A stretch of DNA of 64,000 bases from Prorocentrum cordatum (GCA_963575745.1 CAUYUJ010011192.1:124001-188000); one strand, 5' to 3'. Counted from the first letter of the stretch, positions 1-10,466 are shown. The notes: generated by a model from the letters alone, not told the origin. Numbers and translations: made by a program.

Positions 1-59
1 CTCCTCCTCCTCCTCCTCCTCCTCCTCCTCCTCCTCCTCCTCCTCCTCCTCCTCCTCCT
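1..59. repeat. (TCC)n microsatellite
   Basis: About 20 perfect TCC/GGA triplets at the left edge of the window. The array probably continues beyond it. Confidence 0.95.
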
Positions 60-246
60 CTCAAGGGTGCCGATCCCGCGGCGCGGACCGTGACGCGCGG
101 CCCGCGTGCCCCTCCGTCCGAGGTTGGCGGCCGCCCTCAGCGCTGGCCCCGTGGGCCCGCGCCTCCGCCTCCCCGGGGGCTGCCCAAGGGCTGCCCCGCG
201 AGCCCTTCCCATCCCGTCCCCCTTCGGCGGCGCGCAGAGGAGGGTA

Positions 247-340
247 GAGGAGGAGGAGGAGGAGGAGGAGGAGGAGGAGGAGGAGGAGGAGGAGGAGGAG
301 GAGGAGGGGGAGGAGGGGGAGGAGGAGGAGGAGGAGGAGG
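247..340. repeat. (GGA)n microsatellite
   Basis: GGA/AGG triplets with a few GGGGGA interruptions. The tract ends directly at the fold-back element at 341. Open frames through it (poly-Gly, poly-Glu) are composition artefacts. Confidence 0.95.
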
Positions 341-447
341 GGGAAGGCTTCTTAGGAGGAGACTGTTTCTTAGAAGGCGCGGGCCTCACATCTACAGAGA
401 CGGCCCGCACCTTCTAAGAAGCAGGGGTGTTTCTAAGAAGCCTTCCC
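341..447. repeat. Fold-back element, ~107 bp
   Basis: The left arm starts GGAAGGCTTCTTAG and continues through TTTCTTAGAAGGCGCGGGCC. The right arm is its imperfect reverse complement, starting GGCCCGCACCTTCTAAGAAG and ending TTTCTAAGAAGCCTTCC. The loop is about 15 nt. Arms of about 45 nt can form one long hairpin. It resembles a small MITE or fold-back repeat; no clear target-site duplication was seen. Confidence 0.75.
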
Positions 448-1345
448 ACCTCCCCCCACCCCCACCTACGCGTGGCCGACCCTTTCCATCCCATCCCCTT
501 CCCATATCCACCTTTCTTGTTCTTTGGCAGGCTGCAGGGCGACTTTCCGCCTGAAGCGCCAGGAAGCACGTGCGCCGATGCGCGCAGGCAGAAAACGGCA
601 CCGTGCCTCGAGCACAGCGGGGTCGGCCGAACGAAGGGATGAAAGAGGTGGAATGGCGGACGTGAAGGACACCGATCCCCCCCTGAGACTGTCCTCCCCT
701 ACCATGTCCAAACACGCCAGCCAGAGAATGAAGCGAGAGAACGAAGGCGACTGATCGGTATGCCGGCATGGCATGTGCCTTACTAGCCAGCCTATGAGAC
801 CGGACTCGGCAAGACAAAACTTGTCGCGTTACTGCAGGGATCACAACCGTGCGCCAGGGGAATGTCGGGAAGGCGCTATGGTGCCAGGACAGAGGAACGG
901 TGAGAGAGCGAGAAGGAGATAACATCCCTGACCCCCCAGGTACACAACAGCGGCGGGGCAATGTTTGGCGAGAGGTTCAGTCTGTAGTTTACTGAGCTCT
1001 GGGGCCCTTGGGATGGCGCTCGAGGTTCATTTCGCCGTCTGTCACTTTCGCCACCCGAAGGCTGTGCGGTGAGCAACCGCGTTCGCAGCGGCGCCTCGTC
1101 ATCGGGTTCGACAGCAAGGCAAGTACACTGTCTGGGCAGCGTCCTGCGACGGACAAGGGACATGGACAGAGTATGGAGCATAACATACACACCCTGCATC
1201 ACCACGCAGCCCTGCGAGAAAATTAGGCGCTCGTGTGATAGGCACGCTCTCGCGGCAGAAAAGCTCGGCCAGTGGTCCGCAAAACACCGAATGGCCAACG
1301 AACGCCATCACGGGGCGTCCCTGCAGCACGAATGGGCCGCCGAAC
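448..1345. other. No recognisable gene
   Basis: Mixed-composition sequence with only short open frames on both strands. None of the translations shows a motif I recognise. No tandem repeat was noticed. Confidence 0.5.
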
Positions 1346-1348
1346 GCC

Positions 1349-1388
1349 CCATAAAAAAAAAATAAAATAAAAAAAAAAACAAAAAAAA
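1349..1388. repeat. A-rich tract
   Basis: About 40 nt, nearly all A with isolated T and C, in an otherwise GC-rich setting. It could be a decayed poly(A) tail of a plus-strand retrocopy or a simple repeat; nothing upstream identifies a source gene. Confidence 0.7.
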
Positions 1389-1649
1389 TCCTGGGCCCCC
1401 CCGGTCGCGGCCCCTGCGCGCGCGGGGCGCGCGCCCCGCGCTCGCGGACACGCGGGCTCGGGACTGCGGGGGCACGTCATGGGGGGGACGGGCTCCTCGC
1501 CCTCGCTCGGTCCAGTCCCCATGTATTTTTCGATGCCGGGCGCTTGCTTCTTCGCCTGGTGATCCAAGATGCTCCTCGAGGGTCCTCGCCACGAAGAACT
1601 GCACACGTCCCGGCGATAACAACACTCAAGGGCGGAAGCATCGGACTGG

Positions 1650-1815
1650 ACTCGGCGATACATCGCCGATAGATCCGTCATAGACCCCGGGTGGCGACTC
1701 CGCGCATTCCTGGGTGGCGTGGGCTATCGGGCCCCTGTCGGCGATGAATGGGTGATCGGGGGGCGATGCATCCCCCCCGAGCCTATCACACCCTGGCGTT
1801 GCCCCTGAATGATCG
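1650..1815 (+). repeat. Dispersed repeat R4, copy 1
   Basis: About 160 bp with shared blocks GTGGGCTATCGGGCCCC, TCGGCGAT, CGATGCATCCCCC and GTTGCCCCTGA. They recur in the same order and orientation at 43425-43585. Identity looks roughly 75-80% by eye. No coding signal was recognised. Confidence 0.7.
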
Positions 1816-2299
1816 GGGTTCCAAGATGGAAAATGAGAGGATTGGAGCCAGGAGTTCGGAGAATCGTCTCATCCGAAAGGCCTCTCCAGACATCCAAACT
1901 CCCCAGAGGCATGGGCCTCCTCCCGGGGACGAGCTCTGAGATCCTGCGACGCTCTTTGAGGGCCCAGGGGCCCAGCGAGGGCCCCTCGGAGGCGGAGATC
2001 GGGGGCTCCTACCTAATGAACGCATGAAGAACGACCCCCGCCCCCCACATGAGGAATTTTAGATCAATAGGACCGTCAGCCGACGCGCGAACGGCAAGCG
2101 GAAACTGCTCGACGGTCAGCCAACGACAACGCCGCGCATTTCCTGGTATACCAAAGTTCTTAGCCTAAGAACTTCGGTAAGCCAGGACATCGGCGCGCCC
2201 GAACAAACTGCAGCCGTGGGTGGAACATCCCCTGTCATCCGTTCCATCATCCGCTCTTTCGGAGCGGAATGTGCACCGTCCTGGACAGCAGCGCCCTGA

Positions 2300-2492
2300 C
2301 TTACGGCGGAGGCCAGTCCACAAGAAACCTTCCGCAAGAAACCCGACCCCGGAGACCCCAGGACGTCCGTTAAGTCTTGTGTGTGTGTGGGCACGTCACG
2401 CTCTCCGTTGCAAAACCACCGAAGCCCAAGAAAACCAGGGCACCCCGGAGGCGAGCAGGGTGTTTCTTGGCATGGGCCTTCCCTGTATTGAA
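2300..2492 (+). repeat. Dispersed repeat R1, copy A
   Basis: First of four same-orientation copies (others at 7427-7605, 8910-9085 and 12015-12182). Landmarks in order are CCACAAGAAACCTTCC, GACCCCAGGACGTCC, AACCAGGGCACCCCGGAGG and GTGTTTCTTGGCATGGG. This is the most diverged copy. See copy B for interpretation. Confidence 0.8.
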
Positions 2493-2583
2493 GTGAAAGG
2501 GCCCTGGCCCCCGGGGAAGCGTCGCCAAACACTTTCCGGATCGTTGATTTTTGCCCCGGCGCGAGGATGTCTGGGCCGCGCGA

Positions 2584-2613
2584 GCGTCGTCGTCGTTCGT
2601 CGTTCGTCGTTCT

Positions 2614-2674
<61 letters not shown>

Positions 2675-2690
2675 TCGTCGCTCGTCGCTC
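2584..2690. repeat. (TCG)n microsatellite
   Basis: Nearly perfect CGT/TCG triplets, which give poly-Arg, poly-Ser and poly-Val frames. The tract is followed by CpG-rich degenerate triplets to about 3050. Confidence 0.95.
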
Positions 2691-2699
2691 CTCGTGCGT

Positions 2700-3060
2700 C
2701 GTGCGGCGTCGACGGCGCCGTCGCCGCCGCCGCCGCGCGGCGGCGCGCCTGCCATGGCGCAGCCGCGCCCGCGGAGGCCCAGGCGGCAGGCGGGCGCACC
2801 GTCCTGCGCCGCTGCGCAGGGGCGCGCCCGCCGCCGCCGCCGGGCGCGGGCCGCGCGCGCGGCCAGGGCGCGCGCCGCGCCCGGGGGCTCGGGCCGTCTG
2901 CGGCGGCGGCGGGGGCTGCCGCCGTCGGGGAGGCGTCGCCGTCGCCGCCTGCGGTGGCTGTCGCCGCCGTCGCAGTCGTCGGGGGGAGGGCAGGGGGAGG
3001 AGGAGAGGGGGAGGGGGAGGAGGAGAGGGGGAGAGGGCAAGCTAGGTGCGCTCGCGTCAT
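2700..3060. other. CpG-rich low-complexity segment
   Basis: GCC/GCG-rich sequence ending in a GGA-rich run (2985-3035). All frames stay open because the sequence lacks A and T, so the long open frames are not evidence of coding. Confidence 0.6.
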
Positions 3061-3164
3061 ATCTGACGTCCTACCCCTCCCTCCCGTCCCTTACCATGGC
3101 GCTGATTTTCTCCATCCGCGGACGCGTGTCGTAGCGGACCTGTGGCTCCGCGCGCGCGTGCGTA

Positions 3165-3350
3165 GTGGGTGGTGGTGCGCGTGCGTGCGTGCGTGCGTGT
3201 GTGCGTGGTTGTGGTGGTGGTGGTGGTGGTGGTGGTGGTGGTGGTGGTGGTGGTGGTGGTGGTGGTGGTGGTGGTGTGGTGGTGTGTGGTGGTGGTGCTG
3301 GTGGTGGTGGTGGTGGTGGTGGTGGTGGTGGTGGTGGTGTGGTGCGGCGC
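3165..3350. repeat. (GGT)n microsatellite
   Basis: GTGCGT steps lead into about 45 GGT triplets with a few GT slips. The opposite strand reads ACC (poly-His/Thr/Pro frames). Confidence 0.95.
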
Positions 3351-3654
3351 GGTGGTGGCGGGCGGATGGGCGCGCGAGAAAGAGGCCCGCGCTGGGGCGA
3401 GAACGCCATCCTGAACGACGGAGGCCAAACACCGATCCGAAAATGAGGCCCACGCTGCAGCGGGAGCACGATTCGGAACGATTCGGGAGCAGAAATGAGG
3501 CCGGCGCCTCAGCGAGAGCAGCATTTTGAAAAAAAACGCAGGCGAAAACCCGTTTCCCGGGAATCCTGTGTAAAAAAACAATACGCGGGGGGGTGTCGGA
3601 TATCTTCGGGACGCCATCAGGGGAAGTGGGAGAGTATTTTCATATGGTGTAATT

Positions 3655-3800
3655 GTAAAAAGGAGAAGGAGGGGGGGGGAGGAGGGGGGGAGGGAGGGGG
3701 AAGGGAGGGGGGGGGGAGGGAGCGGGGAGGGGGAAGAGGGAGGGAAAGGGGAGGGAGGGGGGGGGAGGGGAAGGAGGAGAAGCAGGAGGGGGGGGTCAAG
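3655..3800. repeat. G-rich polypurine tract
   Basis: Runs of G4-G9 separated by A or GA, almost free of pyrimidines. Such a tract could adopt G-quadruplex or triplex structure; no gene was seen. Confidence 0.85.
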
Positions 3801-4024
3801 GCAAAGGGCGTCGGGGAGCAAAGCGTCGACGGGGAGGCGGGCGGGAGGGACAGGCAGCAGGAAGAGGCCAAGAATGGGGGGGGCGCAGGGAGGAGGCAGA
3901 CGGGGAACACGAGGGGTGGAGATGGACGAGGAGAAGGCGGGGAAAGGAACGGGGTGGGCGGGGAGGGGAAGCAATCGGAAGAACGGGTGATCCCAGCTTG
4001 CCCTTCCCTTTCTCCCGCGTAATT

Positions 4025-4418
4025 TAACAGGGTGTATGACCTCGAGGGCGCGAGTATTGCGTCATTTACAAGGTTGTATAGCCTCGGGGACGCGACTATG
4101 GTATAATTTGTAAGGATTTGTGGCTTCGGATACGCGAGCATCGCGAAATTGAGAGGAGCTTATGGCTTCGGGTACGCGAATGTTTCGTAATTTACGTGGG
4201 TTTATGGCTTCGTGGGGCGCGAATATTTACGAGGGTTTATGGGTTCAGGGGACGCGATAATTGCATAATCTACAAACGTTTATGGCTTCGGGGACGCGAA
4301 CATCGCGTACTTCACGAAAGTTTATCGCGCCGGGGACGCAAGCATTGTGTAATTTACAAGGGCTTGTTGCCTCGGGGACGCAACCATCGTGTAATTTATA
4401 AGGGCTTCTGGCCTCGTT
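4025..4418 (+). repeat. ~44-bp minisatellite, about nine units
   Basis: Degenerate units built on TTTATGGCTTCGGGGACGCG followed by AACATCGCGTAATTTACAAG. The period is about 38-46 bp. Units vary by substitutions and small indels, suggesting an old array. No open frame runs consistently through it. Confidence 0.85.
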
Positions 4419-4423
4419 TTGTG

Positions 4424-4590
4424 AAGGGGCCTTGGGACACACAAATAAATACACACAAATAACAGGATTCCCATTATTTTCCCATATTTTCTGGGTTAGT
4501 CTTCCACCCACTGCCCATATTTTCCAATATTTTCCGGGGAATCGACAATTAATTGTGTCTGCGTGTTTTCTCCCCTCCTGAATGTCGCCC
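4424..4590 (+). repeat. Dispersed repeat R2, copy 1
   Basis: AT-richer block of about 165 bp. Landmarks are CTTGGGACACACAAATAAAT, CAGGATTCCC, CCATATTTTCTGG, GGGGAATCGACAATTAATTG and TTCTCCCCTCCTGA. The same order recurs at 10467-10650. Confidence 0.8.
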
Positions 4591-4967
4591 CGGACAGTCT
4601 TTTGACAGCCCATGGGGCCCGAAAGCCGCCTCCAGGCCACGGAGGCAACGGCGGGCCAGGATCCGTCAACCAAGTCGGGAAGCCGGACCAGACCGAACTG
4701 TGCATCGGATCGGGCCGCCGCATCGGCACGGAGTTGACCACGAGTCCGCACCTGCCGCTCCAGGACAACGACGCACATGCGAGCATCGGCCCGCACGACA
4801 TCGACGCGAACCGGCGGAACCAGGTCGGGGCTCGAGCTGGCTGGAACGGACACCGCATGCCGAATCGAACCGAGATCTGACTGCCTGACAGACCACCCCT
4901 ACCCAACCCGAAGACCCGAATTTCGGGTTTGGGGGGGCATGGGCTCCATAGGTGGTGAAGATCGAGA

Positions 4968-5160
4968 TCGTGATGGGCCTGTTTTCCACCACCACCATAA
5001 GTTGGAGGGGGAGGGGATACTCCTCCACCACCTCCTCCTCCTCCTCCTCCTCCTCTTCGTCGTCCTCCTCCTCCCCCTCCCCCTCCCCCTCCTCCTCCTC
5101 CTCCTCCTCCTCCTCCTCCTCCTCCTTCCCTCCTCCAACTCATGGTGGTGGTGGTGGTGG
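4968..5160. repeat. CCTGTTTTCCACCACC / (TCC)n fold-back repeat, copy 1
   Basis: The left part reads GGGCCTGTTTTCCACCACC, then AAGTTGGAGGGG. A TCC array follows, then CCTCCAACTCATGGTGGTGG in inverted orientation. The ends can therefore pair across the microsatellite. A related copy lies at 11113-11285. A 12-bp GAGATCGAGGTC tandem repeat follows directly (5160-5215). Confidence 0.7.
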
Positions 5161-5613
5161 AAATCGAGGTCGAGATCGAGGTCGAGATCGAGGTCGAGGC
5201 GGAGATCGAGGCGGTGAAGATCGATGCCGAATCGCACCGAGATCGAGAGGGTCCCCGCGCGGGGCTGCGGGCGGGCGCTTTTCTGGCCGCGCGGCGCCGC
5301 GGCCGGCCGCGGGGAGGGCACAGGGCGGAGGTTGCCGGAGGTGGCCCATGGCCCGAGGCGTCTCCCCCGGGGCCCCTCGGGCCCCTCGGGAGGGATGCTC
5401 TGGATCGGGCCGGGCAGAAGGGGGGGATGGCAGAGGGGACCTAACTTTGGAAGGGCGGGCCAAGAACACTAGGGATAGGCTGTTTTTTTGCTTTTTCTTG
5501 TTCGGCGGATGTATCGTACCCAAACCGCCCAGATCCATTGTCCCCAATGTGAGGACGGGCACCTCAGTGAGGCCACGTCTTCACCGTGACATTGGGGTTA
5601 GGGTTTCTCTTCT

Positions 5614-5822
5614 TGGACGCCCGAAATGGGTACGGAAAGAACGGGCAAAATGCCCAACAACAAATGCTGTCCCAAACCAACGGCGGCCGCTGTTGGGCAT
5701 TCGGCCTTCTGTCGCGAATGGACACAGGCAGCGGCGGCGTGGACAGCGAATCCTGTTCAAAACGAACAGGAACTGCTGTTGGGCATTGTACCCATTCTTT
5801 CCGTACCCATTTCGGGCGTCCA
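5614..5822. mobile_element. MITE-like element with ~55-bp terminal inverted repeats
   Basis: The left end TGGACGCCCGAAATGGGTAC continues through GGAAAGAA to ATGCCCAACAACA. The right end is its reverse complement, finishing GTACCCATTTCGGGCGTCCA. Arms of about 55 nt are nearly identical. The interior of about 100 bp carries another GCTGTTGGGCATTC and a small CCTGTTC/GAACAGG hairpin. There is no coding capacity, so if it is a transposon it is non-autonomous. Flanks show CTCT / AGAG, which extends the inverted repeat rather than giving a clear duplication. Confidence 0.7.
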
Positions 5823-5984
5823 GAGAGGGGGCGCTTGAGAATCAGCTCACGTAGCCGATTTTCCCGGCGCCTCCGCATCGAGGAATGGGCCCGGCGGCGG
5901 GGCCGAAACCAGCTGCGTGCAGCAGATCTCGCCATATCCCCCCCTTTCGTTCGGCCCAGTCGGGAGGCCGCGCAGGCCTCCCTG

Positions 5985-6331
5985 GAACTCCTGGGGACAC
6001 CTCCTCAGACCTCCGGTGTCTCGATTGCTTCAATCCCAAGCCCTCGACGTCATGATTTTTTCATTGCGTCGATCCCCAAACATCTCGACCCATTCCCTAG
6101 GGCCGGTTTCTCATCCTGAGTCGTTTTTTGACAGTCCCGAGGCCCAGCAAGGGCCCTCGGAGGCCAACACTAAGGAAGTAACTCCTGTCATGATGTATGT
6201 CATTACCCGAGGAGGCCTGGGGTACGGGGTCCCTGGAAGTCCCGACCCGCTCCACAGGGCCGGCTTCTCGTCCCGAGCAATGTTTGGACAGGCTCGGGGC
6301 CTGGCGAAGGCCCCATGGATCGGCGGTGGAC
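5985..6331. repeat. Two degenerate ~150-bp units
   Basis: AGGGCCGGTTTCTCATCCTGAG, a TTTGACAG segment and GAGGCCCAGCAAGGGCC are matched further on by AGGGCCGGCTTCTCGTCCCGAG, TTTGGACAG and GGGCCTGGCGAAGGCC. A weaker relative may lie at 1860-2000. The resemblance is visible but diverged. Confidence 0.45.
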
Positions 6332-6490
6332 AAACCTCCCTTTAATAAACCTCCCCTTTGTGAAAGCCGCCTAAGACCGAAACCGACGGACCTGGACCCG
6401 CAAAAATGACGGCCGCGACGCCCTCTCGCGAACCGAAAACGGCCAATTCCTTAATCGACGTGTCAGGGTAGGAGGCCTGTCCACCCCCGA
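6332..6490 (+). repeat. Dispersed repeat R3, copy 1
   Basis: About 160 bp, very similar to 18903-19062. It shares ACCGAAACCGACGGACCTGG, GACGGCCGCGACGCCCTCTC and GCGAACCGAAAACGGCCAAT in the same order. It is the best conserved of the dispersed families here, so probably the most recent. Confidence 0.85.
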
Positions 6491-7426
6491 ACGGAGGCCG
6501 AAGACGGCCAAAGAAGCCCTCCGTCGTGGCCTGTTTCACGACGCGAGCAAGGCTGGTCTGGGCTGGGCCAGGGGCTTCGTTGATGTCAAAAGCGCGGGGG
6601 ACTCTTTTGTGCTCATCCGGGGTCAAATCTTCGGTTTCGGCTAACCGACGGGGGAAACAAAAAAGCTTACCCGAAGCAGAAAAGAGAGCTGCAGAACTAG
6701 ACGGAGCAGAACCGAAAACGGCGCGATCGAAGATCAAATAACTAAAAAAAGCTCGCTCCCAAACCACACCAAACACCCCAAAACGTTTTTGACATCGTTC
6801 AAGCCAAGGACCCGTCTGGCAACACCCCGATGGGGCGGGGACTCACAGCAGCCTCGCGAAGTCCTCGGGCGAACGGACGGCGCACCGCCGATGAGGCGCG
6901 GCAGTGGGCGCGCGCGACGGGGCGTGGCCGGAATCGCTGCACCGAAACAGGGCGCGAGCTAAGCAATGTTTCCGTTTTCGTGTTGTGTTCGTTTTCCCTC
7001 TTTCTGTCGTCGCCCTGCACGGGATCAATACGAAAATTGTCCACGAAATCGCCAAAGCACTGCTAGCTCGCGCTTGACACCGAATCGGACCGATCATGTA
7101 AGACGAAGCCAAGACAAACACAAAATCAGACGCAAATAGATCGGGGATCCCTGAGATCTGGCGCTTCTGGAGGATGCATTGGGGGCCGCGGCCTTCCCAG
7201 AACGTTCCGGAACGCTCCGAGAGCATTGCAGAACGCTCTGGAACGATTTATCCCTGTCCTAGCCCAGCCTAATCATGTCGCATAGGCTCCAAGGAACTGC
7301 GATTCCACTGTCCTGCCACCCGATTGTGGACCTGCGATCACCCTGTGCCCCATGCCCCCCCGCCACACTTTCAGCACCCAAAGACTTGGAGTGGTGAGGA
7401 TCCGATGTTGCTGCCAGTTTCTACAA
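6491..7426. other. No recognisable gene
   Basis: Unique-looking sequence. Around 7195-7245 it carries several GAACGTTCCGGAACG-type inverted GAA/TTC words. No convincing protein motif was found on either strand. Confidence 0.5.
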
Positions 7427-7605
7427 TGGAGGCCAGTCCACAAGAAACCTTCCACAAGAAACGCAACCCTGAGACCCCAAGGCGTCCATATTGATGCTTG
7501 GTGTGGGAAAGAACTGCTTCCCATAGCACAACCATCAAACCCAATAATCCCCAGGGCACCCTGGAAGCAAGCAGGGTGCTTCTTGGCATGGGTCTCCACT
7601 GCACC
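7427..7605 (+). repeat. Dispersed repeat R1, copy B
   Basis: Landmarks are CCACAAGAAACCTTCCACAA, CCTGAGACCCCAAGGCGTCC, CCCAGGGCACCCTGGAAGCA and GGTGCTTCTTGGCATGGGT. The internal CCAGGGCACCCTGG is palindromic. On the minus strand copies B, C and D keep a similar reading (HAKKHPACFQGALG, then VGFLVEGFSW-like). This could mean a dispersed conserved exon, or simply recent shared ancestry of a SINE/MITE-like repeat. Confidence 0.8.
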
Positions 7606-8704
7606 GGAAGGAGCATTCAAGCAACTGGGAGCGGACATCCCAGCGACCACACAGCGATGCTGACCATGCGCGGGCCTTTGACCTCGCCTCCGAGCGCCCG
7701 CGCGCGCTCTCGAGCGCGTGTGCAACTGGCACGTGATAGACGTGACAGAGTAGGCCGCGCGGTTTCCGAAAGCTTCTGCCACCGATTCGGCGCCTGAGAG
7801 AACGTGGAGCGGCAATCATCCCATGCCCCTCGGAGGCCTGAACATCGTGGCGTGCTGCACTCTCTCTGGAGCCCTGGGAGGCCCCGGGCGGGGAGAAGAC
7901 ACTTGGAAGCCCTCGGCCGCTGGAGGAGAACACGGGACTCCTGTGAGACGGCGCTTCCCTGTCCAACAGCGCTGAAATCAAGGCGAAGAGGCAGGACGAG
8001 CACAGATGGTGGACGAGGCCCAGACGGGGACACCACTATGAAATGACAAGGCGAAGGCAGGACGAGAACAGATCCAGACCTCGAGGATCACACCGGGCGC
8101 CGCGGCCGCTCCGGAGCGCCCCGGGGCGCTCCGAGAGCGAGCTGCCCCGGCCCCGCGCCCGCCCGACGCCTGCGGGCACCACCGACGCAACGGGCGATGG
8201 CGCGAGAGCCTCCGTGGCCCAGGCACGTCGAGCGGCCCCGCGTACCTGCGCTCGGACCGCACCCCGGAGAGCCAGACGCCGGGGAGGCAGCAGCCACCGG
8301 ACTGGACATTGGGGGCGGGGCGCGTGCGGCCCTCAGAGGGGGAGGGGCGGGAGGAGGAGAAGAGGGCCAGCAGCCACGGCAAGAAGCCGAGAAAGCGCCG
8401 CACCCCCACCCACTCTGGCGCCACAGCAGCAGGGGGCCCCGTGCCGCTGCCCTCCAGACCGCTCCCAAGGTGCGCTCTGACCAGGAGATTCCGCTGCGAA
8501 GCCAGCCGCAGGGGCACGGGCCCCCGGAGAGGCCCCCCAGAAAGCGAACTGCGGGCCTCATATTCAACTTGGGGAGCCCGCGCTGGGCTCGCCGCGCGGC
8601 CCTGCCCAGGGCCTGGGTCGGGGGCCGCCCGCCCGCAGGCCCCGTGGAGGCTTCAGAGATGCCCCTGTGCACATGGACATCCAAGAGCTTGAAAGCGGCG
8701 CCAA
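7606..8704. other. No recognisable gene; GC-rich
   Basis: GC-rich sequence with overlapping open frames on both strands (for example around 8090-8700) explained by low stop-codon density. No motif was recognised. Confidence 0.5.
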
Positions 8705-8799
8705 GCCTCATCCTCCCCCTCCCCCTCCTCCCTCCTCCTCCTCCTCCTCCTCCTCCTCCTCCTCCTCCTCCTCCTCCTCCTCCTCCTCCTCCTCCTCCA
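8705..8799. repeat. (TCC)n microsatellite
   Basis: About 27 consecutive TCC triplets after a short CCCTCC lead-in. Confidence 0.95.
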
Positions 8800-8909
8800 G
8801 ACCGCGCGGTGTCATCGAGATCCCAAGAGACTTCACCGCGCGGTCCGTCACCGCACGGGCTTGGGAACTCGGAGCCCCTGGTGGCCCGAGACGTCCTCGT
8901 ACAGTAGGA

Positions 8910-9085
8910 GCTCGACCACGAGAAACCTTCCACAAGAAACCCAACCCTGAGACCCATGGCGTCCACTAATCTTTGGTATGCGAAAGTCGCGCTTTCCATA
9001 GCAGAACCATCGAAACCCAAGAAACCCAGGGCACCCTGGAGGCAAGCAAAACGTTTCTTGGCATGGGTTCCCACTGTAGACGGAC
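8910..9085 (+). repeat. Dispersed repeat R1, copy C
   Basis: Same family and orientation as copies A, B and D: GAGAAACCTTCCACAAGAAA, CCTGAGACCCATGGCGTCC, CCCAGGGCACCCTGGAGGCA and CGTTTCTTGGCATGGGTT. It is bracketed by exact ACCGCGCGGT palindromes at 8811, 8835 and 9130. Confidence 0.8.
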
Positions 9086-9139
9086 CCGAGTCACAAAACC
9101 GTGCGGTGACACCAAATCCACTGTGACTTACCGCGCGGT

Positions 9140-10466
9140 GCGCGGTCACCACACCGCGTGGGAGCCTGGAAACTCACTAAACACCAATCGGTTTCCCAAG
9201 CGCGCCAGCGCCTGGGGGCCTCTCCGCGAACGGCACGGGAAGCCCAACCTGGCGGCGGGAGAAGGCGGCTCCTCAGGGTACGACCCTGTGGGGGCAGCGT
9301 CTGTTCCGTGCTCTACCAATGTGAGAGTCTGGAAGGCTCTAGCAAGAGAGCAGTGAGGTGAACGTCCAATCAGCCCTCTCCTCCTGGGCGACGCGGCTGC
9401 GTCATGGGCGAGCGACGTGCCCACAGACATCTGGCTGCTGCAAGCGTGGTGCCGCGCGCGCGGCGCCCCTCGCGTGGGCGACACAACGGCTGCTCGGCTA
9501 ATGCAGCTCGAGACCCAGCGCGACGTCATGTACATGGCAGACGCCGCGGGACGCCAGGGTAGTCGCATCGCGCCCCGCCGCGGTGTTGCGCGGACATGCA
9601 GCCACAGGCGGTCCCCGACTGGCCCGTCTGGTTGCGGCTCCTCACGCAGAGGCATCTGGCCGTTCGTTGGTGGGTCAATGGACCCTCACTTCCAGCACCC
9701 TTCCCCCGGCTGGGAAGAACAGCGAAACTTGCGAAGACCAATTGCCAATCTGATAGGGAGACTGTGCACGCCCAACCAACACAGCAGCCACGAGCTTCTG
9801 ACCTCCAGTCCGCCCAATTTCGCACCCCAGACCGCTCACTTAGTTAACGCCGGCCACCGAATGCCACATCATGGCACAGACCGAACTGAAATCCAATCAG
9901 GCGCGCCACGGAAACTGCCTCTGAAGACCGGGGGCCCCCTTGGGGGGAGAGCGAGGAGGACGATGACGAGAAGGACTCATACCTCTGACGTAAAACCAAC
10001 AAACGCGACACCCAAGCATGTCAACCTGCTGGAAACCGGCTTTTTCAGAATGAGCAGTTTGTGACGGCCCGGGGACCTGTCATGGGCCCACAGAGGCCTG
10101 AACACGGACTTACCTATGTCGATGCTGTTGGACTCACCTCGAGAGCAACACATCCACCCCCATAATAACCACCCCGACAAGCGAAGCCGTTCAATAAACG
10201 CACCCAGAAAAGGAATCGAATAGGGGGAGCTTTTTAGTCAACGCCCAAGGCCGTTGAATAAACGCCAAGCGTCGGGTCCGGGTGGTCTTTCCTTCCGTGA
10301 TTACCCAGGTTTGTACGGAGTGCCTCGATTTCTCTGGCTCGATCCCCACGACTCCAGCCCCTCTCTTCCCGACCGTTTGCGCCTGCGCCGGCGGAGGATG
10401 AAAGATCCCCTGGGGCGCCCGACCGTGAGTCCCCCCTCCCTAGGCGATGCAGCGGAGCTCTTGAAG
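9140..10466. other. No recognisable gene
   Basis: Mixed sequence with open frames of up to about 215 codons on the plus strand (from 9417). Their translations show no motif and no compositional sign of a real protein. No tandem structure was seen. Confidence 0.45.

Noticed and set aside
90-554. Open frames with poly-Gly or poly-Glu around 90-554
   Set aside because: They are translations of the GGA microsatellite and fold-back repeat with no independent coding evidence.
2220-3974. Several 200-320-codon frames on both strands around 2.2-4 kb
   Set aside because: They run through (TCG)n, (GGT)n and G-rich tracts. All three frames and both strands are open, which is a property of the repeats.
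7195-7245. Heat-shock element cluster (GAA/TTC words)
   Set aside because: A few GAACGTTCC words occur, but there is no adjacent gene and no regular 5-bp phasing.
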